From NCBI GenBank assembly GCA_001298545.1, contig LJCX01000032.1, forward strand, positions 62,001 through 126,000: DNA of 64,000 bases, in the 5' to 3' direction. The notes under the pieces are model-generated. The model ran no database searches. It was not told where the DNA came from and worked only from the letters and a program-made list of their open reading frames with translations. The position numbers and the translations under genes are program-made. The stretch is from Actinobacteria bacterium OV320. Its GTDB lineage: Bacteria > Actinomycetota > Actinomycetes > Streptomycetales > Streptomycetaceae. Below are positions 43,408 through 52,891 of the stretch, piece by piece; the first letter of the stretch is position 1; each line of letters starts with the position of its first letter.

Positions 43408-44607
43408 ATGAAGAATCTCAGCCGACGAAAAGCTCTTTCTCTCGGCGTCGCGCTCGGCCTCGTGGGCGTGGCGAACCCCGGGCAGGCCTGGGCGTCGACG
43501 GGCTCGGTGGCCGGAGCCGCCGCGGGGACCGGCCCGGAATGGATCTGGGACGACGCGGCCGACCCTCTGATGGCTTCGATGCTCGACAACGGCCACGTGC
43601 CGGCGATCAACACCGCATGGGCGTCATGGGTGAACAACAACGACCCCCTGCCCACCGGCGTGCCGGCTGACTTCGCCGCATACCTGGGACAGGTCAACCG
43701 GCTGCCTTCCTGGGCCGACCCCGCCAAGCTGGCCCGCGCCGCCGACTTCAACCGGCGCAGGGACACGTACCTCTTCATGCTGTACGGCCTCGGCAGCGGA
43801 ATCATGAGCACCGTGATTCCGCGCGAGGCCAAGAGCGTCTACTGGTCCGCGGGCGGCGCCGACATGCAGGACCGCGCGGCCAAGACGTTCACGTTCGGCT
43901 ACGACCTGTCCCAGCTGGGAGCCTTCGAGCCGACGGGACAGTTCGTCGTCACCGCCAACAAGACGCGTGTGGTGCACGCCGCGGTCCGTCACCTGCTGCC
44001 GCAGTCGCCGCACTGGCGGGCGGTCGCCGACGAGACCGTCCCGATCAGCGCCGCCGACATCCTGGTCACCTTCCACAGCCTGGGCACCTACGTGTACAGG
44101 AAGCTGCTCGACTGGAGGATCCCGTTCCCGGCCGCGGACCAAGAGGCGTTCCTGCACTCGTGGCAGGTCGCCGTCCACCTGCTCGGTGTGCCGGACGAGC
44201 ACATACCCCAGACCTGGGCGGCCGCCGAAAAGCAGTCGGCGCAGGTGCTCACCCCGATCCTCACCCCGTCGACCGAGGGCATCGCCCTGGCCGAGGATCT
44301 GCTCGGACTGACCGCACAGATCGACCTCGGCGTCACGCGCGGGTTCCTGAACGAGTTCGTGCGCTACGTCCTCAGCGACGAGGTCGGCGACTGGCTGGGA
44401 CTGAAACGCGACTACGCGTCGGCGGCCCTGGTGCGCACCGCATGGCCGGCGTTCATCCTCTTCCGGGAGGGGCTGTCACCCGTCATGCCCGGCACCTTCT
44501 ACATGTTCGACCAGTTCGTGCGCGCCCTGGGCATGCTGTTCCTCAACAAGGGCTCCTCGGGGACCACCACCCCCATCACGATCCCCACCGGAAACAGGGC
44601 AGGCTGA
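43408..44607 (+). CDS. lcp: latex clearing protein (rubber oxygenase)
   Basis: A 399-residue secreted b-type heme dioxygenase that cleaves cis-1,4-polyisoprene to oligo-isoprenoid aldehydes. A Tat signal is seen at the N-terminus (SRRKALSLGVALGLVG, then an Ala-x-Ala-like site near 28-30). The Lcp core is clear: YGLGSGIMSTVIPREAKSVY (~126-145), GGADMQDRAAKT and KTRVVHAAVRHLLPQS (185-200) with the conserved Lys/Thr/Arg and heme-ligand histidines. Length matches LcpK30 (~407). In strain K30 lcp is followed by oxiAB; here the neighbour is a convergent two-domain TetR gene instead. Start is the ATG at 43408. Confidence 0.93.
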   Translation: MKNLSRRKALSLGVALGLVGVANPGQAWASTGSVAGAAAGTGPEWIWDDAADPLMASMLDNGHVPAINTAWASWVNNNDPLPTGVPADFAAYLGQVNRLPSWADPAKLARAADFNRRRDTYLFMLYGLGSGIMSTVIPREAKSVYWSAGGADMQDRAAKTFTFGYDLSQLGAFEPTGQFVVTANKTRVVHAAVRHLLPQSPHWRAVADETVPISAADILVTFHSLGTYVYRKLLDWRIPFPAADQEAFLHSWQVAVHLLGVPDEHIPQTWAAAEKQSAQVLTPILTPSTEGIALAEDLLGLTAQIDLGVTRGFLNEFVRYVLSDEVGDWLGLKRDYASAALVRTAWPAFILFREGLSPVMPGTFYMFDQFVRALGMLFLNKGSSGTTTPITIPTGNRAG

Positions 44608-44755
44608 GCCGTCGATCCGACCCCACCGCCCCGCGGCGGACCGGCCGAGGGGCGGGCGGCAGGGCGACCCTCGTACGAGGCAGCCCCTCGATCGAGGCCC
44701 GGGTGCGCGCCTCTTCACGACAAGGCGCGTGCCCCTGCCGAGTTCTGACGGTCAT

Positions 44756-45934
44756 TCAGATACCCAGAGCGCCCAGGACCAGAGCGGTCACGGCCTCACG
44801 ATGGTCAGGGCCGTCCTGCCACCGCAGCCTGCGTCCCGCCTCGACCACCACACCGAACCCCGCATGCACCAGCACCCGGGCCTGGCGGGGGTCCAGCTCC
44901 GGTCGGGCCAGCCGCAACTGCTGCTCCCAGACGGCGATGTGATCCCGCTGCGCGAGGATCACGGGGCGCCGCAGTCCGGCCGGCAGACCGGCGAGCTCGG
45001 CCTCGGCAACGCTGTTGAGCTCGGTGTATTCAAAGCTGTAGGCCACATACGTCGCCGCCAGCGCGTTGACGGCGTCGTGCGGGCCGACCACCTCCCGCAG
45101 GCTCTGCTCCACACCCTGGGCCAGCAGCCCGGCCGCCTGAAGGCACGCTGCCGCCAGGATGTCGATCTTGCCGGGGTAGTGGCGGTAGAGCGCCGACGGG
45201 GTCAGTCCCACCGCCTCCGCGATCTGTCCGTTCGTGACGCTGGAGAACCCGTCCCGGGCGAACAGCGGCACGGAGGCCGCCAGGATCTCCGCGCGTCGCG
45301 TACGCGGCACGGGCCGGGCGGGCAGTTCGACGGGGCGCGCGCCCGGACGGCGCGCCGCGGGATCACTCGCGGCCACGCCCAGCGCGGACGCCAGCAGCAG
45401 CTCCTCGGCCCGGCGCCCGGCGATGGAGGTGTGATGCATCGTGATGGACCCGATCGCACCGAGGGCCGCCATGGCCCGCAGGCGCTCGTCAGGCAGTGGG
45501 TGCTCGCGCTGTACCGCCTCGTCGACCCGCTCGACGAGGCGACCGAACTTCGCCCCGAGACGCCGGCGGTCCTCGCGGTTGAGGTACCGGGCCTCCCATC
45601 GGTACACGCCGCCCGACGCGCGATGAGCGACGGTGATCCGGGTGACGGCGGTGAGCACATCCACCAAGGCCGCCCCGGACGGCACCTCGTCGAGCGCGGC
45701 GACCAGCCCGTCCACCATGACATCGGCGCACTCGGCGAACAGCGCGTACTTGTTCGGGAAGTGCCGGTACAGAGCGGCCGCGGAGATACCCACGCCTGCG
45801 GCGACCTCCTCCATCGACGCGGTGTGGTAGCCGCGCTCGCTGAAGACCTGCCCGGCCGCCTCGACGATGAGCTGCTTGCGGTTACGCGGCCGAGCGGCCG
45901 CGGCCGAACGGGCGGATGGGGAGGCGGAGGCCAT
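44756..45934 (-). CDS. tandem two-domain TetR-family regulator
   Basis: A 392-residue protein made of two TetR/AcrR units in a row. Helix-turn-helix 1: SMEEVAAGVGISAAALYRHF (~residues 40-60); helix-turn-helix 2: TNGQIAEAVGLTPSALYRHY (~238-258); each is followed by its own ligand-binding helical domain. Normal TetR proteins are ~200 residues. The gene converges on lcp and lies upstream of the alcohol dehydrogenase on the other side, so it could control either. Candidate operators: the paired 18-bp sites at 47881 and 48004. Confidence 0.88.
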   Translation of the reverse strand: MASASPSARSAAAARPRNRKQLIVEAAGQVFSERGYHTASMEEVAAGVGISAAALYRHFPNKYALFAECADVMVDGLVAALDEVPSGAALVDVLTAVTRITVAHRASGGVYRWEARYLNREDRRRLGAKFGRLVERVDEAVQREHPLPDERLRAMAALGAIGSITMHHTSIAGRRAEELLLASALGVAASDPAARRPGARPVELPARPVPRTRRAEILAASVPLFARDGFSSVTNGQIAEAVGLTPSALYRHYPGKIDILAAACLQAAGLLAQGVEQSLREVVGPHDAVNALAATYVAYSFEYTELNSVAEAELAGLPAGLRRPVILAQRDHIAVWEQQLRLARPELDPRQARVLVHAGFGVVVEAGRRLRWQDGPDHREAVTALVLGALGI

Positions 45935-46138
45935 GCCGATGAGTCAACCACACGCCGTCAGGAGGCCGAACGCCCTCGGCGCGAACGGCACAGGACGTGA
46001 CTCCGGGATCACTTCCCGGGTGACCGCGGTCCCGTGACGCGAACGGCTCGCGCCGGCGGTCGGCGCGCCAGGCGGCGGCCGGCATTCCGCCGGGGACACG
46101 TCGTCCGCCACCGCTGGTCCGGTCGTCGGAGCGGCCGG

Positions 46139-47230
46139 TCAGGTGAAGGTGAGCACCGGCTTGATGACGCTGCCGTCCCCCATGGCGGCCACGGCCGCGC
46201 CGATGTCCTCGAACGGGAACGTGGCGACCAACCGGTCGAGCGGGAAGAGACCACGCCTGTGCAGGCCGATCAGCTCGGGGACGAAGCGGCCTGGGTCGGA
46301 GTCTCCCTCGATCACACCGTGAACGCGGACGCCCTTGGCCAGCAGGCCCATCACATCGAACGTCACCTCATAGCCGAGGCCCAGGAGGGCGAGTTCGCCG
46401 CGCGGGCGCAGCGCGCCGACGGCCCGGCGGGCCATCTCCGGACGGCCGGTGGTCTCGACGAGATGGTGCGCACCACCGCTGGTGAGGTCGCGTAGCGCCG
46501 CCACCAGACCGTCCCCGGGGGCCAGGGCCGCCTTGGCGCCGAGTTCGATGGCCAGGGCGCGGCGGGAGGCGACCGGGTCGACGGCCACTACCGGGTCGCA
46601 GCCCACGGCCACCGCGGCCATCAACGCGCTCAGGCCGACCCCGCCCGCGCCCAGGACGACCAGCGAGGAACCTGGTTCGGGGCGCAGCCGGTTGAGTACG
46701 GTGCCCGCGCCGGTCTGGCCGCTGCAGCCCAGCGGTGCGGCGACCGCGGCCGGCAGGTCGGCGGGGACCTTGACCACGCCGCGTTCGTGGACGACGGCAT
46801 GCGAGGCGAAGCTGGACTGGCCGAAGAAGCCGGAGTGGAGCGGTGTGCCGCCGAGAGAGAGCGGCGTGGTGCCGTCGGCGCGTCCGCCGGAGAAGTTCAA
46901 GAGCTGCGCGGCGTGGCAGTAGGCCGGGTGGGCCGCCGCGCACTGCTCGCAGGCGCCGCAACTGGCGAAAGTGAGGCAGACATGGTCCCCGGGCACGACG
47001 CCGGTCACCTCGGCGCCCACCGCCTCGACCCGGCCGGCGCCCTCGTGCCCGAAGACCATCGGAGTGAGTCGTCGGGGCCAGGTGTCCCGCATTCCCAGGT
47101 CGGTGTGACAGACGCCGACCGCGGTCATCCTCACCAGCACCTCGCGGGGCCGCGGATCCTCGAGGTCCGCGTCCCGGAGGGTGAACGGGGCGCCCGGTGC
47201 CTCGGTGACCGCCGCGCGGACGCGCCTCAC
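46139..47230 (-). CDS. zinc-dependent alcohol dehydrogenase (aryl/terpene alcohol type)
   Basis: A 363-residue medium-chain Zn dehydrogenase. GVCHTDLGMRD and FGHEGAGRVEAVG hold the catalytic zinc ligands, four structural cysteines are in FASCGACEQCAAAHPAYC, and the cofactor loop is VLGAGGVGLSAL. Similar proteins oxidise benzyl, terpene and other hydrophobic primary alcohols with NAD. The GTG start at 47230 lies in the stop of the DUF4334 gene (GTGA) behind GGAGAGGGG, so the two are translated together. Near lcp it might process isoprenoid aldehydes; that is only positional. Confidence 0.9.
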   Translation of the reverse strand: MRRVRAAVTEAPGAPFTLRDADLEDPRPREVLVRMTAVGVCHTDLGMRDTWPRRLTPMVFGHEGAGRVEAVGAEVTGVVPGDHVCLTFASCGACEQCAAAHPAYCHAAQLLNFSGGRADGTTPLSLGGTPLHSGFFGQSSFASHAVVHERGVVKVPADLPAAVAAPLGCSGQTGAGTVLNRLRPEPGSSLVVLGAGGVGLSALMAAVAVGCDPVVAVDPVASRRALAIELGAKAALAPGDGLVAALRDLTSGGAHHLVETTGRPEMARRAVGALRPRGELALLGLGYEVTFDVMGLLAKGVRVHGVIEGDSDPGRFVPELIGLHRRGLFPLDRLVATFPFEDIGAAVAAMGDGSVIKPVLTFT

Positions 47231-47736
47231 GACCCCTCTCCGGCACGCGGACCCTCGTGCGGGGGCTCGGGGGCGCGCTCGAGGAAGAAGTAGTAGAAGG
47301 GCCCCTCGGCGGGGACCCCCTTGCCGTTCATGATCCCCATCAGCGTGGTGTCGTCCACCCGCTTGAAGTGGTCGAACACCGGCCGGCCGTCGTAGACCAT
47401 GGTGGCCGTCGCCTCGCCGCGGAACTCGACGGTCCACAGGCTGGCCTCGCCCTGGCCGAGCTCGCGGTTGGAGTACAGCTCACCCGCCGCGTTCCGGCAC
47501 ATCAGCGGTTTGGCGTCGTGCACGGCGGCGAACGTCTTGCCGTACCAGTCGGCCTCCGCCAGCTTGCCTTCGAGCGGGTGGCCGGTGCGGAACTCGCCAC
47601 CCTTCCACTCACCGAGGATGTCCTCGGGGCGAGTGGTGGGCAACGCCCCCCAGATCTCGTCGAGTTCAACGGCGGTGACCGGACCGTCCTTCTCCCGGAG
47701 TTCCTGGAACCGGGCGCGGGCCTCGAGCATGTCCAT
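47227..47736 (-). CDS. DUF4334 (GXWXG) domain protein
   Basis: A 169-residue small soluble protein. The N-terminal GXWXG motif is seen in ILGEWKGGEF (~residues 39-48), and the DUF4334 core continues with YGKTF, LYSNRELGQGEASLWTVEFR and MVYDGRPVFDHFKRVDDTTL. Lipocalin-like fold, function unknown. First gene of a two-gene operon with the alcohol dehydrogenase. Confidence 0.88.
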   Translation of the reverse strand: MDMLEARARFQELREKDGPVTAVELDEIWGALPTTRPEDILGEWKGGEFRTGHPLEGKLAEADWYGKTFAAVHDAKPLMCRNAAGELYSNRELGQGEASLWTVEFRGEATATMVYDGRPVFDHFKRVDDTTLMGIMNGKGVPAEGPFYYFFLERAPEPPHEGPRAGEGS

Positions 47737-47880
47737 GCTGGTGTCCTCTCGTCGGTGCTCAACCGGGTGAAACGTCAGGATGTCGCCGTGCGCAATGGGC
47801 AGGACGCCGCTCGGACCGTTGCCGGCCGAGGGCGCCGCGTCGGTGTGCGGTGCAGCCTCACATACCTCCTCAGGCTCACT

Positions 47881-48021
47881 TAGCGAGCGATCAGTATGTA
47901 TGCCGTTCGACGGCGGGTTCTGGTGTCACTTTCCCGGTGCAGATCCATAAAATCAAGTGTTGGGAGGGGAGTTGACGAGGCGACATCTCCCTCCCATGCT
48001 TCCTAGCGAATGTTCAGTATG
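47881..48021. promoter_or_regulatory. pair of near-identical 18-bp sites upstream of the DUF4334 operon
   Basis: TAGCGAGCGATCAGTATG (47881-47898) and TAGCGAATGTTCAGTATG (48004-48021) share 15 of 18 bases in the same orientation, 123 bp apart. The half-sites TAGCGA and TCAGTA are roughly palindromic, as TetR-family operators usually are. Possible targets of the tandem TetR protein. Confidence 0.5.
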
Positions 48022-48214
48022 CTCACGATGCGAGGCGGAGAGCCCACCGCGGACAGGGAAGGGGAACCGGCGAGCCGGCACTCCACCGACTCTCCCGGCC
48101 GCGGCGCGGCGGTCCTCTTGGACGGCGTGCGAGTGGTTGAGCCGACGGGGAGCGGTCCCGCTCCACCTCACGGCACCCGAAGGGCCGCGAACGGTAAGGG
48201 CGTTGGCGGCGCGC

Positions 48215-48296
48215 GCCGAGACGCAACGCAGGTTTCCACGGCTCGGCCGAGGCTCTGCCACAGGTGGAAGCGGTCGGCGATCTGTGCAGAGCGTCT
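48215..48296 (-). pseudogene. ISL3-family transposase fragment
   Basis: On the minus strand the sequence reads QIADRFHLWQSLGRAVETCV, the conserved DRFHLW region of ISL3-type transposases. It runs into unrelated sequence on both sides, so only about 30 codons remain. Confidence 0.55.
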
Positions 48297-48537
48297 GGGG
48301 CTCCGCGCCGTGCTTCCTCGTCGTAGGCGCAGGCCCGGTCCCGGCAGGGCGAGACGCTGACAGCCTCTCGGGCCGGGAGGTACCGGGGTGCGGCCGGGGG
48401 GCGACGTTCTGGCCGACTACCGGCGCAGGTACGTCACCGGCCGATGGGCGGTGTGGGCCGACCTGCCCCCCGCGCATGCCTGGCAGCTGAAGCGGCCCTG
48501 TCTTCCTGTGGCCCCGTCACCCGGTGGGGGCGTGTGG

Positions 48538-48650
48538 TGAGTGCCCTCTTCGTCGTCCTCGCTCATCTGGCGCCTGCCTCGGCCTACGTGATGCTGGCCG
48601 CCGCCGTCCTGCTCGAGTCGGTCGTGCTGGTCGGAGTTCAAGGTGGGGGA
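48538..48650 (+). pseudogene. membrane protein fragment, DedA-like
   Basis: From GTG 48538 the frame gives VVSALFVVLAHLAPASAYVM and then LAAAVLLESVVLVG, like the first membrane helix and the E-S motif of DedA proteins. The frame is lost right afterwards. Fragment identity is tentative. Confidence 0.35.
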
Positions 48651-48822
48651 GCTGCTTGCCCTGGCCGCTGAAACCGCGGGCGGCCGACACCACCTGGTCG
48701 CGGTCCAACTGCCGGTCAGCCTGGTGATGATGACGCCGATCGCGCAGGCCATGGACGGCCGGGGCCCACTCGCGGCCGCCGCCGAGTCCGCCGTGCAGGT
48801 CGGCGCGGACGGACTCGGCTGA
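48643..48822 (+). pseudogene. aldo/keto reductase-like C-terminal fragment
   Basis: The frame GELLALAAETAGGRHHLVAV followed by QLPVSLVMMTPIAQAMDGRG ends in a stop at 48820-48822. It resembles the VQLP segment of aldo/keto reductases but starts and ends out of context. With the ISL3 and DedA-like pieces it makes 47950-48960 a decayed region without an intact gene. Confidence 0.35.
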
Positions 48823-48969
48823 GTCGCCGACCTACGGGAGCGTAGGGGCGCTCCCGCGACAGCCGGTGCTCATGCTCCGGTGTGAGCTGCCCACGGCCTG
48901 CCCGGACGGCGAGGCGCCCTGCCCGATCGACTCGCCGCCCGCACCCCGGGCTGCCCGTAGGGCTCGGGT

Positions 48970-50262
48970 TCAGCCTGCGGTGATACGGGAGTTGACCCGC
49001 CGCATCCAGTCCCGGTCGGTGTGCCACATGGGGTGGTGGGGGGCCGCGTTGGAGGTCAGGACGACGCCCTGGAAGCCTGCGGCGAGGCAGCGCTCGACGA
49101 CGAATTCCGCAATGTCCTTGCCGACGGCGTCCTCCTCGAAGCGCGTCAGGAGTGGGGTGTAGCCCACGACGCCTTCGCCGAGGACGGCGGGGATGCCGCG
49201 GAGGCGGGCGAACTCGGCGACGGAGTCGATCCAGGCGGCCAGCGTCTCCCGCATGGCCTGACGGTGTGCCGGATAGTTCTCGTAGAGCCACAGGTCCCAG
49301 CGGTCGGGGTCCACCCAGTCGTGCGCGTAGAACAGTTCGCGCGGTATCCCCGTGGCGGCCAGCCGCCAGGGTTCGTCCGGCTGGTAGTCGGCGAACGCGG
49401 GCGCGTCGGGGCGGAGCATGACGGCCAGTTCGGGGGTGGGCCAAGTGGCCGTCTCGGGCGCCGCTTCGGTGCCGTGGCCGAGTCCCACCGCCTCGTACAG
49501 TGCGCCGAGCACCCCGTAGACGTAGAAGTGGAAGTGTGCGATCTGTGCCTGCTCCGGCAGGTCGTCGAGTTCGGCGGGCCATGGCTCACCCAGCGAGTAG
49601 GTGACGGGGACGGCCGGGTGGCGCGCCTGCAGCAGCTTCACTGCGCGTTCGAGGGGGCCGCGCAGCCGGGCGTAGTGGCCGGGGGTGCCGTCGTCGGGTA
49701 CGAGGGAGCAGTTGTCGACCTCGTTGTGCACCTCGACGTAGGCGACGTGGCCGGCCAGTCCGCGCTCGTCGAGGAAGTCGAGGAGCCCGGCGAGCGCTTC
49801 GGCCACCGCCTCGGCACGGTCCGCCCCGGGGACCTCGGCCAGGGCGCGGTGCCAGGTGTCGGTGTCCGCGAAGCTGGGTGACTGCTGGTATTCCCAGGAG
49901 GACACGATCACCTTGCAGTTGTGGCGGGCGGCCGCCTCGAACAGCTCGACGAGTCGTCGCAGGCCGTCCAGCGGATAGCCGCCGCGCACGTCGTACCAGC
50001 GGGTGCGCTGTCCGAACTGCTCGCCCAGGCCGCGGACCTGGAGGGACTCCGGTTCGTGGACGCGTCCGGAGAACAGCAGGAAGGGCATGGCGCAGATACG
50101 GACGGTGTTGAAGCCCCGTTCCACCGTTTCGGCGAAGGCGCGGTCGAGGTCGGCGAACGGCTCGCCGGGTCCTGCCTGTGTGTACCAGCTGAAGTCCCAC
50201 AGGGTGATGGCGAGTCGGCCCGTGGTCTCGCGTGTCGTGGCTTGTGGCTGTGCGGTGGTCAT
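48970..50262 (-). CDS. cellulase-like glycoside hydrolase (clan GH-A)
   Basis: A 430-residue TIM-barrel glycosidase without a signal peptide. The clan GH-A pattern is visible: acid/base in AYVEVHNEVDNCS (~residue 200) and likely nucleophile in AVLGEGVVGYTP near residue 365. It is annotated in relatives as a cellulase-like or GH5-like family protein; substrate unknown. Divergent from the secreted GH2 gene across an AT-rich inverted repeat. Confidence 0.8.
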   Translation of the reverse strand: MTTAQPQATTRETTGRLAITLWDFSWYTQAGPGEPFADLDRAFAETVERGFNTVRICAMPFLLFSGRVHEPESLQVRGLGEQFGQRTRWYDVRGGYPLDGLRRLVELFEAAARHNCKVIVSSWEYQQSPSFADTDTWHRALAEVPGADRAEAVAEALAGLLDFLDERGLAGHVAYVEVHNEVDNCSLVPDDGTPGHYARLRGPLERAVKLLQARHPAVPVTYSLGEPWPAELDDLPEQAQIAHFHFYVYGVLGALYEAVGLGHGTEAAPETATWPTPELAVMLRPDAPAFADYQPDEPWRLAATGIPRELFYAHDWVDPDRWDLWLYENYPAHRQAMRETLAAWIDSVAEFARLRGIPAVLGEGVVGYTPLLTRFEEDAVGKDIAEFVVERCLAAGFQGVVLTSNAAPHHPMWHTDRDWMRRVNSRITAG

Positions 50263-50327
50263 GAGGTCACCCGTCGTTCGTGTGCGGTGGGACGCCGTCG
50301 GTGGCTCGACGGCACCACGTTAGCTCA

Positions 50328-50344
50328 ATTCATTATTTATGAAT
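50328..50344. promoter_or_regulatory. AT-rich inverted repeat between the two glycosidase genes
   Basis: ATTCAT-TATTT-ATGAAT has perfect 6-bp arms in an otherwise ~70% GC region. A related site (ATTCATAATTAATTGAA) stands at 56223 before the dehydrogenase gene, matching at about 12 of 17 positions. Candidate operator of the FCD-GntR regulator at 57114. Confidence 0.6.
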
Positions 50345-50423
50345 AATCCTTGACGGGGGTGACGGGGTTGTCCAGGCTGTGGGGCGGACGAACACGCGTA
50401 CGTGCAGCGAGGAGCCGCCTGTC

Positions 50424-52472
50424 ATGACCGAATCCATCCATCCGTCCCGGCGCGCCGTCGTCACGGCAGTCGGCGCGGCGGCCTTCGTCGCCCTGCCGGC
50501 CTGGCCGGGGACTGCGCGAGCGGCGGACGGCACGACCGCGGCCGTCGCGAACGGTCCGGTGCTCGACACTCACGCCGCCACCGAGCCCTCCGGCACCCAT
50601 GTGCGGGACGTGGGTGGTACCAACGTCGTCTTCCAGTACGGCACGGTGCTCCCCGCCTTCGACGGCTGGCGCACCCATGAGCCCACGCGCGACTACCTGT
50701 CCCTGGACAAGCGGTGGCGCTTCCGCTTCGACCCTGCCGGCCAGGGGCTCGGTGAGGGCTGGCAGTCCCCGCACCACGACGACCGGGCATGGGGCCTCAT
50801 CGACGTGCCGGCGGCCTGGGACCTGCTGAACACGCCGGGATTCGGCTCACAGACCGCCGCCTTCGGCAAGGGCACGGCGTTCACCGACGGCTATGCCTGG
50901 TACCGGACCACCGTCGACGTGCCCGCGTCCTGGCGAGCCCGGCACGTACGCATCGCCTTCCTGGCCGTCGGCTACAGCGCCGAGGTCTGGATCGACGGCA
51001 CGCACCTCGGCAAGCACGAAGGCGCCAACTCGCCCTTCGCGCTACCGGTGGCGGGCGCGCTGCGGCCGGGAACCCGCCAGACGATAGCCGTGCGGGTCTT
51101 CCGCAGGGCGAGCTACACCGACTACACGGCCTCGGCCGCGCAGCCGGTCACCGACGACCACGAGCTGCCGTACAAGCCCGTGGACCACTGGCCGTACGCG
51201 GGACTGACCCGGTCGGCCTGGATCGAGGCGGTCCCGCAGGTCACCATCGCCAAACTGCTCGTGGCCGCCGAGAGCGGGCGGCTCGAGGTGCGCGCGGTCG
51301 TCGAGAACCACGGCGCCTCCGACTTCGACGGCCGGCTCACCCTGGATCCCGGCCGGGGGAGCGGTGGCCGGCCCACCGTGGTCGCGGCCCGGATCGCGGC
51401 CCGATCGGCAGGTGTCGTACGGGTAGTGATCCGTGTGCCCGACGCCCCGCGATGGAGCCCCGCCTCGCCGCACACGCTCACCGCCCGCGCCACCCTGACC
51501 GGCGGGAGGTCCTCGGGCCCGCGGGTGGACACGCTGTCCACCGTGTACGGCATACGTGAACTGGGCGTCGGCGAGGCGCAGTTGCGGCTGAACGACAAGC
51601 CCCTCTTCCTCAAGGGCCTCAACTGGCATGAGGAGACGGCCGCACACGGCAGGGCGATGACGCCGGCCGAGTACGACCGGGAACTGGGCCACATCACGGC
51701 ACTGGGCGCCAACTTCATCCGCAACTGCGTCTACAACCGCCACCCCTACGTCTACGACTGGGCGGACGCACACGGTGTGCTGGTGATGGACGACATCGAC
51801 ACCATGTGGCTCAACACCGCGCAGGAGGAGCTCCAGACCGAGCGCTACGGCCTCGCCCGGGCCCTCGCCCTGACCATGGCGTGGAACCAGCACAACCACC
51901 CTTCGGTGATTCTGTGGGGACTCCAGAACGAGTCGGAGATCGACGCCGGCGGCGCTCCCGTCTACCGGGCCTGGCTCGCCGACCTGAAGGCGGCCGTGAA
52001 GGCCGTCGACCTGACCGCCCGTCCCGTGACCTGGGCCTCCAACACCAGCAACGACCCCGCCTTCGACCTCGCCGACGTGATCGGGTTCAACGAGTACTTC
52101 GGCTACTTCTACGGCAAGGACTCCGACCTCGGCCCCACGTTGGACGCCGTGCACGCGAAGTACCCTGACAAGCCGATCCTGATCACCGAGAACGGGACCT
52201 GGTCCGTGGCCGGCACCCACGGTCCCGGCACCACGCAGGGTACGGAGGAGTGGCAGGCGGCCGGCTTCAGCGCCCATTGGGCTCAGGTGACCGCACGCAG
52301 CGAGTTCGTCGCAGGGTTCACCTATTGGGTGCTCAAGGACTACAAGGAGCGGGCCGGGTACAACCAGGACTACAACGGGATCTCCGTGATGGGCCTGCTG
52401 ACGTTCGCGGAGGAGCGGCCCAAGCTGGTCTACGACGTCTTCCGGCAGGCGGCCGTGCCAGGCGGTGAGTGA
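50424..52472 (+). CDS. secreted GH2 beta-galactosidase/glucuronidase-like enzyme
   Basis: A 682-residue family 2 glycosidase with a Tat signal (SRRAVVTAVGAAAFVALPAW, cleavage near GTARA). The N-terminal jelly-roll domain holds DGYAWYRTTVDVP and AEVWIDGTHLGKHEGANSPF; the barrel has acid/base Glu in ILWGLQNESEIDAG and nucleophile Glu in KPILITENGTWS. It lacks the large C-terminal domain of LacZ, more like beta-glucuronidase. Start at the ATG at 50424 with GGAG. It probably releases galactose or a uronic acid outside the cell for the nearby importer. Confidence 0.9.
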   Translation: MTESIHPSRRAVVTAVGAAAFVALPAWPGTARAADGTTAAVANGPVLDTHAATEPSGTHVRDVGGTNVVFQYGTVLPAFDGWRTHEPTRDYLSLDKRWRFRFDPAGQGLGEGWQSPHHDDRAWGLIDVPAAWDLLNTPGFGSQTAAFGKGTAFTDGYAWYRTTVDVPASWRARHVRIAFLAVGYSAEVWIDGTHLGKHEGANSPFALPVAGALRPGTRQTIAVRVFRRASYTDYTASAAQPVTDDHELPYKPVDHWPYAGLTRSAWIEAVPQVTIAKLLVAAESGRLEVRAVVENHGASDFDGRLTLDPGRGSGGRPTVVAARIAARSAGVVRVVIRVPDAPRWSPASPHTLTARATLTGGRSSGPRVDTLSTVYGIRELGVGEAQLRLNDKPLFLKGLNWHEETAAHGRAMTPAEYDRELGHITALGANFIRNCVYNRHPYVYDWADAHGVLVMDDIDTMWLNTAQEELQTERYGLARALALTMAWNQHNHPSVILWGLQNESEIDAGGAPVYRAWLADLKAAVKAVDLTARPVTWASNTSNDPAFDLADVIGFNEYFGYFYGKDSDLGPTLDAVHAKYPDKPILITENGTWSVAGTHGPGTTQGTEEWQAAGFSAHWAQVTARSEFVAGFTYWVLKDYKERAGYNQDYNGISVMGLLTFAEERPKLVYDVFRQAAVPGGE

Positions 52473-52480
52473 GCGTCGAA

Positions 52481-52523
52481 CGGCAGGAGGGGGAGGGGCG
52501 GTTCGCCCCTCCCCCTCCTGCCG
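52481..52523 (+). terminator. 20-bp perfect hairpin terminator
   Basis: Perfect inverted repeat, arms 52481-52500 and 52504-52523 with a 3-base loop, 8 bases after the GH2 stop. Confidence 0.85.
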
Positions 52524-52891
52524 TCGAGCTCTCGGCCCTTGACACTGCCCTGTGTCGGCCCGGACCGCCGGTAGCGCCGCAGCAGCGTCCTGTTCGCCAT
52601 GCTCCGCGACGGAACCCTCTACGAACCCGGAAGCCCGCGAATCGCCAGGCGAAGAACACAGGCCGTCCTGCGCATTCCTGACCGTGGTTCAGCAGGAAGG
52701 CGAACCGTCCGCCGTCGCCGTCGGCGTCGCGAACGGTCGTCCAGACGTGTTCGGGAAGCTCGGGAAGAGCAGAACGGGGCCGACGTACGCCCTACGGCAG
52801 ACGTCGTCGATCAGTGCCCGCATGGCCTCCGGCGCGAGACGCGTCGCGATGTACCACGCGTGTCCATCGCACAAAGGAGTGCGCGGCGGCG
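52524..52891. other. 368-base gap without a gene
   Basis: Lies between the GH2 terminator and the 3' end of the importer permease gene. Its plus-strand open frames have random composition; I see no RNA or operator. Confidence 0.5.
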
